This document shows, piece by piece, positions 42,950-54,468 of a stretch of DNA of 64,000 nucleotides. Every line of letters starts with the position of its first letter. The stretch's first letter is position 1. Origin of the DNA: Ichthyophis bannanicus (taxonomy: Eukaryota; Chordata; Amphibia; Gymnophiona; Ichthyophiidae); the NCBI GenBank assembly GCA_033557465.1, contig CM066037.1, positions 514,220,686 through 514,284,685 of the forward strand. The letters are read 5' to 3'. The translations under genes were made by a program, and so were the position numbers. The notes beneath the pieces are model-generated. The model searched no databases. It had not been told where the DNA came from and worked only from the letters and a program-made list of their open reading frames with translations.

Positions 42950-43220
42950 ATTTATTTAACATTTCTTATATACTGTCTTTCATGATATCAATGTGATTTA
43001 CATTGAACAGGGCATTATAACTTGGAGATAACTATTTTACAGGGAACATGGGCTATGGAGGGTTAAGTGGCTTGCCCAAGGCCACAAGGAGCACCTGTGG
43101 GACTAGAAACCCCAGTCCTTCTGGCCCAAGGTTGCTGTCCTCTAGTGGGATTTGAACCCCTGACCTTCTGGCCTGAAGCACCTTGCCCCAACCACTAGGC
43201 CACTCCTCTACTCCATTACT
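42950..43220 (-). mobile_element. tRNA-derived SINE (reverse)
   Basis: Same family as 5195-5529 (CTATGGAGGGTTAAGTGGC, GTGGGATTTGAACCCCTG, GGCCACTCCTCTACTCCA on the plus strand). The tail part is shorter and diverged. Confidence 0.85.
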
Positions 43221-44045
43221 TCATCTTCATTCATAGAAACCTTCCAAATTAATATGCATAAGGCAAATTTATGTAAATTAAGACATTTTTATGTATATGA
43301 ATCAAATTTTAAATGCATTGATTTCTGAAACGAAACCAATGTCTGAAAATTGGACAACAAAATCGAAAAATGATCTGAAAACAAACATCCCTATTTCCCG
43401 TGCAGGTCCATCAATAAGCAGGAATGCAGGAAATTGTATAAAACACATGACAGACAAAGGATATTTTTTGGGAGGGACAAAGATGTTGAACATAGAAGTA
43501 GCTTCTTGACCACATGAGTATTCAGGCCCACAGGGCAGATTTTTTTCTTCTGAAATTGCTCATCTTAACTGAACAGGTTATGATAGAGTTAGATGGTTGA
43601 GCCTTTAAAGAATTGTTTCAACATGACTCGATTACATGGAAGTCTTTTGGGCTGTCTTCAAATGTTTCACACATGCAGAGAACCTTCTCCAAAGCCAAAT
43701 CACTCCTGTCCTTCACCTGTACATACATAGTAAATAAAATCCCACTGCAATGCTGCGGTTGTTAACAATATTTTTCACAGAATCAGGAAATGCTTTTTTA
43801 TGGAGGTCAGGAAAGACTATTTAATGGAAAAAGTGATGAATGCTTAGAATACCCTCCTAGTGGAGGTAGTGAGGGCAAAAAGGGAGGGAAATGGATTTTG
43901 CCTTTCTGTCATTTGAGAAGTGCTCTCCTTGAGCTCTCCTAGACAGATGAATTTGCTGCTTTGCTGTGAGTTCTATCTGTCTGTTTGTCTCCACATATTT
44001 ATTTATTTATTTATTTGTCATTAATAGTGTGTTCCCTTACCTCAT
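43221..44045. other. Unique DNA
   Basis: No feature recognised apart from a short TTTATTTATTTATTTATTTG tract at about 43997. The small ORFs at 43291-43509 show no family resemblance. Confidence 0.45.
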
Positions 44046-44049
44046 TGCT

Positions 44050-46378
44050 CCCTCTAATTTGCACTGTTGTTCAGCTTTTCTCAGCTGCATAACTTATTTA
44101 GAAATCTTCATGCTATTGATCCCTTGGCTCTCTCTTCCACCATTTCTTCATCTCTTTCCTCCACTATGTCATCCAAGTCTGTTGATGAGGCCGTAAAATC
44201 CTATAATGCTGCACTCTCCTCGGCTCTGGATGCTCTTGCTCCGCCCATCCCACGTCCTGTGAGACGTTCTGCACCCCAGCCCTGGCTTTCATCCACTATC
44301 CGCTATCTACGTTCCTGTGCCCGTTCTGCTGAGTGTGCTTGGCTCAAATCCCGCTCCCCTGCAGACTTTCTACACTTCAAATTCATGCTTGTCTCTTTCC
44401 AGTCAGCTATAGCTCTTGCCAAACAAGTCTACTATGTCCATCTGACTAACTCTCTTGCCTCTGAATCTCGCCGTCTTTTTGCTATTTTCAGCTCTCTCCT
44501 CAAAGTGCCTCTGACTCTGATCCCTCCCTCCCTTTCTGCCCAAACCCTGGCTGACTATTTCCATGACAAAATCCACAAGATCACCCTGCAATTCCCCACA
44601 AAGTCGGCTACTTCCCCTCCTCCCCCCTCTCCACTCCCAACTCTCCCCCCCCCACCTTTGCTACCCTCTCATCCTTTCCTGTGATCTCTGAAGAGGAAAC
44701 TGCACACCTTCTTTCTTCCTCCAAACTCACCACCTGCTCCTCTGATCCTATCCCCACCCGTCTCCTAAGTCCCATCTCATCTACCGTTGTCCCTTCCATC
44801 TCTTATATTCTCAACCTATCGCTCTCCACTGCAACAGTCCCTGCAGACTTCAAGCATGCTGTGGTCACACCTCTCCTCAAGAAATCCTCACTTGATCCCA
44901 CCTGTCCTTTTAATTATCGACCCATCTCTCTCCTTCCCTTCATTTTTAAACTACTTGAATGCCGGTTCACCGCCGATTTCCTCGACTTCCTCTCCTCTCA
45001 TGCCCTCCTGGTCTCTTACAGTCTAGCTTTCGTATTTTACACTCCACTGAAACAGCTCTTGCCAAAGTCTCCAGTGACTTGTTCCTGGCAAAATCCAAGG
45101 GCCTTTACTCTGTCCTCATCCTTCTTGACCTCTCTGCTGCTTTTGACACTATTGACCACAACCCTCTCCTCGATACCCTGCCTTGCTTGGTTTTAAGGGC
45201 TCTGTACTATCCTGGTTCTCCTCCTATCTCTCCCATTGTTCTTTCAGTGTGTGTTCTGGTGGCTCCTTCTCCTCTGCTACCCCGCTCCAGGTTGCTGTAC
45301 CCCAAGGATCTGTCTTGGGTCCGCTCCTTTTCTCTCTCTATACCCAGTCCCTTGATGTGCTTATCTCTTCCCATGGCTTTCAGTACCATCTGTATGCTGA
45401 TGACTCCCAGATCTACCTCTCTACGCCTGAAATCTCTCCGGCAATGCAGACCCGGATTTCTGCCTGCCTTTCTGACATTGCTGCCTGGATATCTCACCGC
45501 CACTTGAAATTGAACATGGCCAAGACTGAACTTCTTATCTTCCCCCCTAAAACCTCCCCTCCTCTTCCTCCTTTCTCAGTCTCTGTGGATAACTCTGTAC
45601 TCCTTCCTGTTTCCTCGGCCTGCAATCTGGGGTTTGTCTTTGACTCCTCTCTCTCTTTCTCCACACATATCCATCTGATAGCTAAGACCTGCCATTTCTT
45701 TCTCTATAACATTAGCAAAATCTGCCCTTTCCTTTCTGAACACACTACTAAAATGCTTATCCACTCCTTAATCATCTCCCGTCTTGACTACTGCAACCTA
45801 CCCCTTGCTGGTCTCCCTTTGAATCATCTCTCTCCCCTTCAATCTGTTCAACACTCTGCTGCACGGCTAATCTTCTGCCAGCCTCGTCATGCCCATTTTA
45901 CTCCTCTTCTCAAGTCACTTCATTGGCTCCCTATCTGTTTCCGCATCCAGTTCAAACTTCTCCTGCTGACCTATAAATGCATTCACTCTGCGGCTCCTCA
46001 CTACCTTTCTTCTCTCTCCTTACAACCCCCCTCGGGAACTCCGCTCTTCTAGCCAACTGCTTCTATCTGTGCCCTTCTCTTCTACTGCTAACTCCAGACT
46101 TCGCTCCTTTCACCTTGCTGCGCCTTACGCCTGGAACAAACTACCTGTCTCTGTACACCAGGCACCTTCTCTAACCCTCTTCAAATCCAGGTTGAAGACT
46201 CACCTCTTTGCTGCTGCTTTTGGATCTTGACTCACCTGATCTCCTTTTTCTTTCCCCTTGTTTTATCCCTGCTTACAACTTCTGTGTTTTGTCTTGACCA
46301 GGGACTGTCTCTTACATGTCTGTGCAGCGCTGTGTACGACTGGTAGCGCTATACCAATGCTCAGTAGTAGTAGTATTT
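44050..46378 (+). mobile_element. L2 LINE, RT region and 3' end
   Basis: Best L2 copy in the window. It starts in the linker between endonuclease and RT (5' truncated) and carries the RT in four frames: [17 protein letters not shown] (44912), [14 protein letters not shown] (45123), [19 protein letters not shown] (45300) and the catalytic [13 protein letters not shown] (45388). The C-terminus [17 protein letters not shown] and [20 protein letters not shown] follows, then a UTR with GTAGCGCTATACCAATGC and a TAGTAGTAGTA terminus. Frame changes at about 44684, 44970, 45150 and 46050 make it inactive. Confidence 0.9.
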
Positions 46379-46454
46379 ACCACATGCCTTTTTCCGAGGT
46401 TCAAGCAAGTTACATTCAGGAACTGTGGTTATTTTTATGCCCCCAGGGGCTTAC

Positions 46455-46920
46455 AGTTTAATAGGCCCTTTTACTGAAGTTAGTTAAGCGTTAACATGAG
46501 TTTTCACATGTGGCAACTGTGTGCAAGGCCCAAGGTAGCTGTTACTCTGAGGGCATGATAGTTACCGTGCATTAACTGCCAATTGTACGTACAGGTGGTG
46601 ATTGGGTGGATTAGGGGTTGAGCCTGAGCATAGTAAGCACATTGCAGTTGATGTTGGGGGGCTATATTGAGCGCTATCAATGTTGCAGTTAGCGTGGCTG
46701 CACGTAATGCCAGTTCAACAGGTGGAGTTAAATGCACCCATGGCAGCTCATAAGGACATGACCCTGTACTAAGGGGCATGCCTGCGCAGTAACTGCCGGG
46801 CACTTCCTGGCCACGCATCTGACGCTTACCACGCAGGTAGAACACCTTAGCACATGTAATGCATCTTAACACACATTGATGGCCCAAAACAGGCTTATTT
46901 TGCCAAAACCCAGCACACAT
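46455..46920. mobile_element. Harbinger-like MITE
   Basis: The left end GGCCCTTTTACTGAAGTTAG and right end TTTTGCCAAAACCCAG are imperfect inverted termini of the ACTAA/TTAGT type seen at 57368 and 23648. The interior is rich in GCGTTAAC/GTTACC motifs. It adjoins a SINE. Confidence 0.5.
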
Positions 46921-46924
46921 TAGT

Positions 46925-47475
46925 GGAGTGGAGGAGTAGCCTAATGGTTAGAGCAGTGGAATGAGACCCAGAGAAGCAAGGCTTAAATCCCACTACTGCT
47001 CCTTGTGATATTGGGCAAGTCACTTAATCCTCCATTACTTCAGGTTCAAACTTAAGGGACTTTTACTAAAGCCTCCACATTAGTTTTCAGGAGTATGACT
47101 AGCATGTTCTTGGCAGTTAACGTGTGACCAAGAACAGTAACATGGGACATACTTAATGCAGGTGCACCTAACGATACCCACAAAGGTACAGTATCATTAA
47201 AGGCACCCAAGCTAATTGCCACTAACAGTGCCCCCGCTCTAATGTGATCTCTCCGCCCCTACCCTACCTACTCTCTATATTAACACACGAGTGCCAGTTA
47301 ACGTGCATTTTAGTGGTCAGTAGCATATTAGCGCACGCTAACTAGATAGTAAGAGGACCCCTCAGATTGTAAGATCTCTGGGGACAGGAAAATATCTACT
47401 GTACCTGAATGTAACTCGCTTTGAGCTACTCCTGAAAGGGTGTGAGCCAAATCCAAATTCCTTTCCCTAAAAGGG
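46925..47475 (+). mobile_element. tRNA-derived SINE split by a MITE
   Basis: Head GTGGAGTGGAGGAGTAGCC, A-box-like TAGCCTAATGGTTAGAGCA, then GGCTTAAATCCCACTACTGC and GGGCAAGTCACTTAATCC up to 47060. The remainder (GATTGTAAGATCTCTGGGGA to CGCTTTGAGCTACTCC) resumes after the MITE. Confidence 0.8.
47063..47362. mobile_element. Harbinger-like MITE inside the SINE
   Basis: GGGACTTTTACTAAAGCC at the left pairs imperfectly with TAGTAAGAGGACCCC at the right. The interior has TTAACGTG/CACGTTAA-type motifs. The 3-bp duplication is obscure (TTA/TCA). Confidence 0.65.
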
Positions 47476-47639
47476 CCCTTAAGTTTGTACCTGTGGCAAT
47501 GAAGGGTTCAATGGCTTGTCCAAGATCACAAACAACAATGGTGGGATTTTATATGATGAAATTCAAAAAGACATGGGATTAATAAAGACAATCTCTACAT
47601 TTATGCTCAAGGGAAAATTTAAATGACTTTCAGACTTCA

Positions 47640-47930
47640 AAAAAAAGCATTTCAGGGGGGGGGGGGGTGTAACCTGCACAGAATTCCACTTATATTCTTA
47701 AACAAGAGCATAGAGAGGGGAGCCTGCATAAAGCAGCAGTTACAAATTTAAACATAGCTGGGAGGGGATAACCCGTACTGAGTGGCAGTAACAGCCCTAA
47801 ACAAAGCCAAGGGGAGAAGAAGGGGGGGGGGGGGGAGGAATAACCTGGACTGAGTGGTATCTCCATGGACAGATACAATGGGTCATGCTGGTCCTTATCT
47901 TCTGTCATTTACTATGTTACTATATAGGGT
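47640..47930 (+). mobile_element. CR1 second-family 3' end with two G14 runs
   Basis: Ends TCTGTCATTTACTATGTTAC, the terminus of the CR1 family also seen at 9270-9870. Runs of 14 G lie at 47655-47668 and 47822-47835. A CTGAGTGGCAGTAAC/CTGAGTGGTATC segment is partially duplicated. Confidence 0.5.
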
Positions 47931-48239
47931 TTTATGCTCTATCCTCATTTCAACTATAACTCCTACAGTACATGGAAAATTCCATCTAGCAGAATATATG
48001 AGCAACTGGTCTGCAGGGTATTTTCAGCTCTTAGACTGCAATGCAATAATATTAATGATTAGTACAAAAAGCTTACACATGCTTTTTTTTTGCCCCAAGA
48101 TCATGTTTCATTATTTCAAGGCCTTTTGCTTAAGGAAGAATATAGTATGAAGTTAATATTCATTGTAGATGCTTTTGCATGGGACATATTAATAATATTA
48201 ATTTACCATATTAATATAAGATGAACAGGCATGAGTAAA
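47931..48239. other. Unique AT-rich DNA
   Basis: No recognisable gene or repeat. Confidence 0.4.
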
Positions 48240-48602
48240 GTATATAGCCTTCTCATAAAACTTTGCCAATGTTAAAACGTTCTGTTCAAACAGTTACTTC
48301 TTGATCAATGTTTAAGGTTGTGTATGAGAACTATCAGGTGTTCCAATATGCCAGTGCTTCTTAATGTAGCCCAGAGTTTTATATGATCTTTGCAACCAAA
48401 GGTCTTGCTGTAGTCAACGAAACACATGCAGATATCCTTTTGATATTTGTCAAGAATCCACCTCACATCTGTAATGATGTTTCTTGTTCCTTGCACTTTC
48501 CTGGACCCTGCTTGCACTTCGGGCAGGTATAGTTGGAGTGTCTCCTGAATAATCTTGAATAGAATCTTTCTGGAGTGTGGGATCACAGCGATTGTGCAAT
48601 AA
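48240..48602 (-). mobile_element. BovB LINE, inverted segment (left of DIRS)
   Basis: Minus-strand RT region from LIVLIHNLKH back to the IQETLQLYLPEVQAGSRK region, 48305-48586. The same segment continues at 54469-56105 on the far side of the DIRS element, joined without gain or loss of bases except a 2-base ambiguity. Confidence 0.85.
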
Positions 48603-48787
48603 AGCGTAGTTACTCAGCTGTAACAGGTGTTTTCCAGGGACAGCAGGAATCAGTCCTCACATATGGGTGACGTCGGCGCCAATGGAGCCCTCGTGCGGAG
48701 CAATTCCCCAGCTTTCAAAGAAAGCCTTTGGGATTGCATCGCGCATGCGCGGTCCCCTTCCCGCCAAGGGTGCCATCTTGCTCAGTC
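48603..48787. repeat. DIRS inverted terminal repeat, YR side
   Basis: AGCGTAGTTACTCAGCTG opens it. From about 48635 to 48787 (CAGGAATCAGTCCTCACATA through GCCATCTTGCTCAGTC) it is the complement of 54300-54455. The outer ~28 bases have no partner in the opposite repeat; their complement is in the internal region at 48864-48962. Confidence 0.9.
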
Positions 48788-48863
48788 AGATGACATAGCT
48801 AAAAAGACAGCAAAAATAAGAAAAATTAATCAAGGACTGCAACTCCAGGGGAGGAGGGAGGGT

Positions 48864-48962
48864 CGTGAGGACTGATTCCTGCTGTCCCTGGAGAACACCT
48901 GTTACAGGTGAGTAACTATACTTTCTCCAGGAACAAGCAGGAAGTCAGTCCTCACATATGGG
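48864..48962. repeat. DIRS internal complementary region (circle-junction copy)
   Basis: It reads as the complement of the 48603 end (CTGGAGAACACCTGTTACAG, GTGAGTAACTATACT) joined directly to the complement of the 54468 end (TTCTCCAGGAACAAGCAGG). That equals the sequence formed when the two element ends are ligated in a circle. In DIRS-1-type replication this region templates the ends and junction. Confidence 0.9.
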
Positions 48963-48979
48963 ACTCCCTAGCTATAGGC

Positions 48980-50330
48980 TACCGAAAACCCATAGCTGAA
49001 AATGGCTCCCTTTAGAAGAGCTGCAGCAGCAGTGATAGGATTTTTCTCTGAGAACACAACCCCCACGGTAGCCTGACACCAAAGGGTCAGAGGGTAGGAG
49101 TTGCCTAAACCTCGAATAGGTTACGGAGTACCGCCTGACCGAAAACACTGTCAAGCCGGGACTCTCTCTCTAGTAGTGGGCTGCAAAAGTCTGGCTTGAA
49201 GACCAAGTTGCGGCCCGGCAGATGTCTGCCAACGGAACCAGCGGTGGTTAGCCACTGATGCGGCCTTAGCCCTGACAGAGTGGGCCGTGATTCAGCCCTG
49301 CAGCTGGAGGTCAGCTGCCCTATACGCCCAGGCTATGCAGTCTGCCACCCAGGTGGATAATGTGCGCTTGGAGACAGGTAGACCCAGTTTACTAGGGTCA
49401 TAAGAGACGAAGAGCTGGGAAGCTTTCCGATATCCCCGCGTACACTCCAGGTAAAAGGCGAGCGCCCTCTTACAGTCCAGGGTATGCAGAACCGCTTCTG
49501 CCCTGCTGGTATGTGGCCTGGGGAAGAAGATTGGAAGAACCACCTCTTGGTTAAGGTGAAATGAGGAAACCAGTTTTGGGAGGAACTTGGGGTGAGTACG
49601 TAGGAACACTCATAAAGCAGACGTGAGCGCCACCAGAAAGAGTGCTTTCCAGGAAAGGAAGTGGAGATGACAGGTGGACATTGGTTCAAAAGGTGGGCAA
49701 GTATAATTTATAATAATTTATAATGATGTATAATTTAATGTAATGTACTGTAGTTTACTGTAATGTACTATCTTGTTGTCTCCCCCCCCCCTCGATGTAG
49801 TCCCTCTGTTGTCTTATTGACCACTTTGATTGAAGGATAAGGTGGTATATAAAACTGATTAAATAAATAAATAAATTTAACTCCCACTCTGTAGCTGGTG
49901 GGTGAATTGGAGGCTTCAAGAGGAGGAGGTGGCCTCTGAGGAATTGGGATACCAAAGCGTGAGCTGAAAGAGGTTGCCCGTCCACTGGAGAGTGGTGAGC
50001 TGATAGCACACTCAGGTGGACCCTGACAGAGTTAGACTTGAGGCCTAACTCCGAGAGGTGGAGCAAGTACCGCAATACCTGAGGTCTTTGACAAGTGAAC
50101 AGGTTCTCCTTATTCTGAGCACACCACCCTTCAAATCTACACCACTTGAACGCGTAGGATTTTCTAGTGGATTGCCTCCTAGAGGCCAGCAACACCTCCT
50201 CAACCTCCTTAGGAAGGAATAGAGGAGCAAGTACTACCCTCTCAGCAGCCAGGCCATTAAGTTGAGGGATCTGAGATTGGGAAGTAGCAAGGAACCCTGT
50301 TCCTGGGTCAAGAGGTCGGGCTGCACCCCC
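48980..50330 (-). pseudogene. DIRS tyrosine recombinase, disrupted
   Basis: Integrates the circular DNA copy by site-specific recombination. The N-terminal core-binding part is open (STRKSYAFKWCRFEGWCAQ, then LRYLLHLSELGLKSNSVRVH, around 49960-50170). A 188-bp tail insertion at 49690-49877 follows. The catalytic domain continues at 49292-49690 in two frames: ALFLVALTSAL is followed by a stop where the first catalytic arginine region is expected, then CKRALAFYLECTRGYRKASQ, and GITAHSVRAKAAS with an HxxR-type motif near 49270. The segment that should carry the nucleophilic tyrosine is frameshifted (about 49200). Not functional. Confidence 0.8.
49690..49877 (+). mobile_element. LINE/SINE 3' tail inserted in the recombinase
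   Basis: Plus-strand tail: ATTGACCACTTTGATTGAAG, GATAAGGTGGTATATAAAAC and TTAAATAAATAAATAAATTT. It separates WELN-type residues from CPPFEPM residues of the recombinase. AATTTA near both sides may be the duplication. Confidence 0.75.
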
Positions 50331-52216
50331 AGTGGGAGTGAAGTTTTGACCACCAGTTGAAGGAGAAGAGGGAACCAAGGCTGTCTGGGCCACCAGGGGG
50401 CTACCAGGATGACAAAGGCCTTGTCCCGAAGAATCTTGAACAAAGTGCGTGCCACCAGGGGCATGGGTGGGAATGCATAGAGAAGGCCCTATGCCCACGA
50501 GATCAGGAAAGCATCCGCCGCCATACTCAGCAGATGCGGCTGCCTCGAGCAGAACCGGGGCAACAGAAGGTTTGGCGGACTGGCAAAGAGATCCATGGAT
50601 GGGAGACCCCAACGGTTGAAGATCTGCTGGGCTACATCCCGGTTCAGTTGCCATTCGTGAGGCTGAAGAATCCTGCTCAACTTGTCGGCCAGGAGGTTCT
50701 CCTGACCGGGCAGATAAAGTGCCCTTAGGGACATGTGATGTGCCACTGCAAAGGAGCAGAGGTCCAGAGTTTCCTGGCATAGGATGCGAGATCCTGTACC
50801 CCCCTGTTTGTTGATGTAGAACATCGCTACCTGATTGTCTGTCTGTATCAGCACCGACTGATGTGCAAGAAGATGACAGAAGGCTTGAAGAGCTAGGCGG
50901 ATGGCTCGAAGCTCTAGAAGATTGATCTGAAGTGTGGCCTCTCGCGAGGACCACAGACCCTGAGTGCATGAAACCTGGCAATGGGCACACCAGCCCAGCA
51001 AGGAGGCATCTATGTTAGCACTCTGATGTGAGAGGGAGGTTGGAATGGTACTTCCTGAAACAAGATGGGGGGGTGAAGCCACCATTGCAAGGCTGTCACC
51101 AGTAGCTTGGAAATCGCTACTCTGTGTCTGAGGCAGCCAGTGGCTTGAGTCCACTGGTCTCTGAGGCTCCATTGAGCTGTGCGCATGTGGAATCGAGCAT
51201 ATGGAGTTACATGCACCGTGAAGGCCATGTGGCCCAGGAGGTGTAGGAAGACCCTTGCGGAGACTTGAGGTTTGTGCTGGACCTGCTGTACCAAGTCCAA
51301 CAACCGCCTCGCCCTGTCCAGCGGTAGGTACACCCTTGCCTGAAGTGTGTCCAGTCTTGCCCCATAGGAACTCCAAGTTCTGAGTGGGGAGTAAAATGGA
51401 CTTTTCGTGATTTATCACAAACCCTAGGTGCTGAAGCAGGGTGACTGTGCGAGCAGTGGCCTGCTGTGCCTCCTGTGCCGATTGGCCCCTGATGAGCCAG
51501 TCATCCAGGTATGGAAAGACGAAGACTCCCTGGCTTCTGAGGAAGGCTGCCACCACTGCTAGGCATTTGGTAAATACTCTGGGAGTGGAAGCTAGGCCAA
51601 AGGGAAGCACCTTGTACTGGAAGTGGTTTCCTCCGACCACAAACCTGAGGTATTGTCTGTGGTCTGGGTGTATGAGGATGTGAGTATAAGCATCCTTTAA
51701 ATCTAAGGAGCATAGCCAGTCTCCCTGGTGGAGGTAAGGCAGTAGGATCCCAAGGGAAAGCATCTTGTACTTTTCCCTCACCAGGAACTTGTTCAGATTC
51801 CGCAAGTCCATGATGGGGCGTAGGCCTCCTTTTCTTTTTCGTATGAGGAAATACCTGGAGTAGAAGCCTTGCCCCTGCAGGTGGTGGGGCACCGGTTCCA
51901 CCGCCTGATCCTTTAGCAGACATGTCAACTCCTGCAGGAGGAGGTTCCTGTGAAGAGGGGGCCTGAGAGGCTCTCCTGGGAAAAAGTAGGTGGGCGCCTG
52001 GTTGTAATGAAGTAAATAGCCCTGCTGGACTACTTTCAAAACCCAGGCATCGGTAGTAATGGCTGGCCACCTGTGAGCGTAAAGGGCCCACCTGCCCCCT
52101 GTGCAGGGCCAAACCACTGGTGGGAGAGGAGCTATGCACTGGGAGTCAAAAACCCTCTCCTGGCTGGGTAGATGCCGGAGCTGCAGGCTTGGGGGTCTTT
52201 GGCTTACATGGGCCAT
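50234..52216 (-). pseudogene. DIRS reverse transcriptase / RNase H and following domain
   Basis: RT motifs: ELTCLLKDQAVEPVPHHLQ, SRYFLIRKRKGGLRPIMDLR, CSLDLKDAYTHILIHPDHRQ (catalytic Asp), VLPFGLASTPRVFTK and the catalytic FPYLDDWLIRG (about 51500). RNase H follows: QINLLELRAIRLALQAF, LIQTDNQVAMFYINKQGG and the ADKLSR end. Next come MDLFASPPNLLLPRFCS and LVAPWWPRQPWFPLL, in the position of the methyltransferase-like domain of DIRS elements. Two indels shift the frame between about 51350 and 51010 (correct residues lie in the other frame, for example ARVFLHLLGHMAFTVHVTP). The N-terminus overlaps the end of gag in another frame. Confidence 0.88.
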
Positions 52217-54055
52217 GCCCCTGTCCCCTGCCCTGCTGCCCCTGTTGGGGAGCTGGGGTGGCCTGGTAAGTGGGGTAGTTTCTGTAAGCCGTACCCTTCC
52301 TCGGGAAAAAGGGCTTTTTCCCCGAGGCCTTCTTCTTGTGAGAAGGTGCAGATGTCTTCTTCGACAACCTTGCCCGGGTCAAGTACTCGGACTCGATTTC
52401 TGCAGCTTTCTCAGTCATCGGTTTGCTGAAGAGGTTGTCTCCTCAGCATGGGACATCGACCAAATTGTCCTGAACCCATGGCTCCAGGTCCGACGACATG
52501 ATCCAGGCCTGATGGCCTGCACTGATGCTGGCCGCGGCTACTCGTTCCGAAGCCTCGAAGCCGTTGTAAGCTGCTTGAGACATGAACTTCGAGCACTCTC
52601 GGATCCCCGTGGACAAGGCTTTGAAGCGCTGCAAGGGTTCCTCGGATAGGCCAGCCGAGAACCCAGCAATCTCCTTTGCCAGGTCCCGCAAGTACATGCC
52701 CATGTACAGCTGGTAAGTTTGGACACAGCATGACAGCATCGAGCCCTGGTAGCACTTTCTGCCGAGGGCATCCAGGTTCAGGGCCTCCCGACCGGGAGGC
52801 ACCGAGGAGTGCATCTTTTGGCTTTTCAGCCATTGCATGGCCGATTCCATAACCATGGAGTTGTGTGGCAGCTGCGCTTTCTGAACCCAGGACTCTTGCG
52901 GACTCGATAGATGGAATCGACTCACTTGCTGAGCACCGGCATTGAGGGCGGGGACTCCCACATGCAGAGCATCAGCCGTTCCAACATAGGAGGTACCAGT
53001 ACAGTAAGGGCCTCCTTCGGGGGAGAGTCATACTGGAGGGCATCGAGCTCCTCGGTGTCCGCAGGGAATGCCAAAGCTTTGGCCATCTCCCTGATGAAGT
53101 CCGAGAACCGAGTGTCCTCCAGAGGGGACCTATTCCGAGGCTCCGAACCTGGAGAGTCCGATGGGATACACCGGGTTCGGTAGGTGTCTGGGGAGTCTTC
53201 CTCCTCCGTCTCCCATGCCGAGTCCTCCGAGGAGCACTCGATGGGCTCCGGCCTTGAGGGCTTTGAGCCCGTCTGCCCTGATGCCGAGGGCACCAGCATC
53301 GACGACCTCGGTCCCGAATGGGAGGTCGAGGGGGACCTTGACCGAGGATCGACTAGAGACCTGATCGACTCAAGGATCGGCTCGGCCTCTGGTGTCAACT
53401 TTGATGTCAAAGTCCAGGTGTTCGGGACGGATGGACCGGCGAGACCGGCCATCAGCGTCCGCTGCTGCTCCATGAAGGCAGCCATGCTGCTCTCCAAGGC
53501 CGCCAACCTGAGCCCAAGCTCAGAAGGCTCCACAGCTCCCGGCTCGGGTCCAGACGTCGTCGGGCCCGATGCCGGCTCTCCCAGCGAAGAGTCTACGAGG
53601 ACAACAGAAGCTACCTTGTCCAGCGTCTCCAGCTCCTTGCAAGGTTGTTTAGCCGGCCACTCCGACTCCGAGGACCTGGGGCGGCAGTCCGGGCTCCGCG
53701 GCCTAGAACCCGAGGGCCCAAGCCGATCAGAGGCGTCCAGCGATGCCGCCCTCATTAGTTTCTTCTTCCTCCGGTGTTCCCTGGAGGGAGACCCCCGCTC
53801 AGAAGACCCACGATGGTGCTCGGGCTCCGATTCCCGAGATGTTGAGGCTTCTGACGAGGTCCGGGCCTGGGCAGATGCGGACTCAGGAAAAATCCTGTCA
53901 CGCAGCTGCTGCCTGCTCTTCAAAGATTTCGAAGACATCTTACCACACGGCCCACAGACCACCGGGTCATGGCATCGGAGGCAGCAGTCATGTATGTCAG
54001 TGGGAGACATCAACTTCTTACACCGATCACACTTTTTAAACCCGCTGGCAACCAT
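52146..54055 (-). pseudogene. DIRS gag-like structural protein, two lesions
   Basis: The start MVASGFKKCDRCKKLMS at 54055 carries a Cys/His cluster (C-x2-C, then H-D-C-C-x2-C, later C-x2-C), probably zinc binding. A long Ser/Arg/Glu-rich region follows, then a helical region (KCYQGSMLSCCVQTYQLYMG, MSQAAYNGFEASERVAAAS) and a basic Lys/Pro/Gln tail to 52146. A frameshift near 52940 separates the first ORF (52922-54055) from the rest. A TGA at about 52440 interrupts VDVPC-GDNLF, probably a CpG-decay nonsense change. The long plus-strand frame over this region is an antisense shadow of GC-rich codons. Confidence 0.8.
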
Positions 54056-54299
54056 CAGGGGAAAAAGAGCCCCTGTGAGGTCAAATGACCGGGCTGCCAG
54101 TGAAAAATAAAAAGAGCGTGAACACTAGTCACGAAGGACAAAAACGAAAAATATGACTGGACTCGATACCGGTGTACCGAGCCGAAGGCAGGAAGGGGAA
54201 ACGGTGTCAAACCAGGAAGCTGAAAAAAATAAATCAACTTTTCTACTTTTTCCATGGTGAAAACAGGACCACGTCCATTGGGCTCCACGGAAAAAAGAA

Positions 54300-54468
54300 G
54301 ACTGAGCAAGATGGCACCCTTGGGCAGGAAGGGGACCGCGTATGCACGATGCAATCCCAAAGGCTTTCTTTGAAAGCTGGGGAATTGCTCCACATGAGGG
54401 CTCCATCGGCGCCGACGTCACCAACATCACCCATATGTGAGGACTGATTCCTGCTTGTTCCTGGAGAA
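54300..54468. repeat. DIRS inverted terminal repeat, gag side
   Basis: GACTGAGCAAGATGGCACCC to CCTGCTTGTTCCTGGAGAA, the complement of the inner part of 48603-48787 at roughly 90% identity. Confidence 0.9.

Larger units (their letters stand above)
48603..54468 (-). mobile_element. DIRS-type tyrosine-recombinase retrotransposon
   Basis: Minus-strand order: left terminal repeat (54300-54468), gag, RT/RNase H and a following domain, tyrosine recombinase, internal complementary region (48864-48962), right terminal repeat (48603-48787). Terminal repeats are inverted. Host BovB sequence reads across the empty site as GTGCAATAATTTCCAC with no target duplication, as expected for insertion by a tyrosine recombinase. 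Total 5.87 kb including a 188-bp later insertion. Coding regions are broken in several places, so this copy is inactive. Confidence 0.92.

Noticed and set aside
53184..54110. 308-codon plus-strand ORF
   Set aside because: Antisense to the DIRS gag region; GC-rich Ser/Arg codons leave the opposite strand open. No family resemblance.
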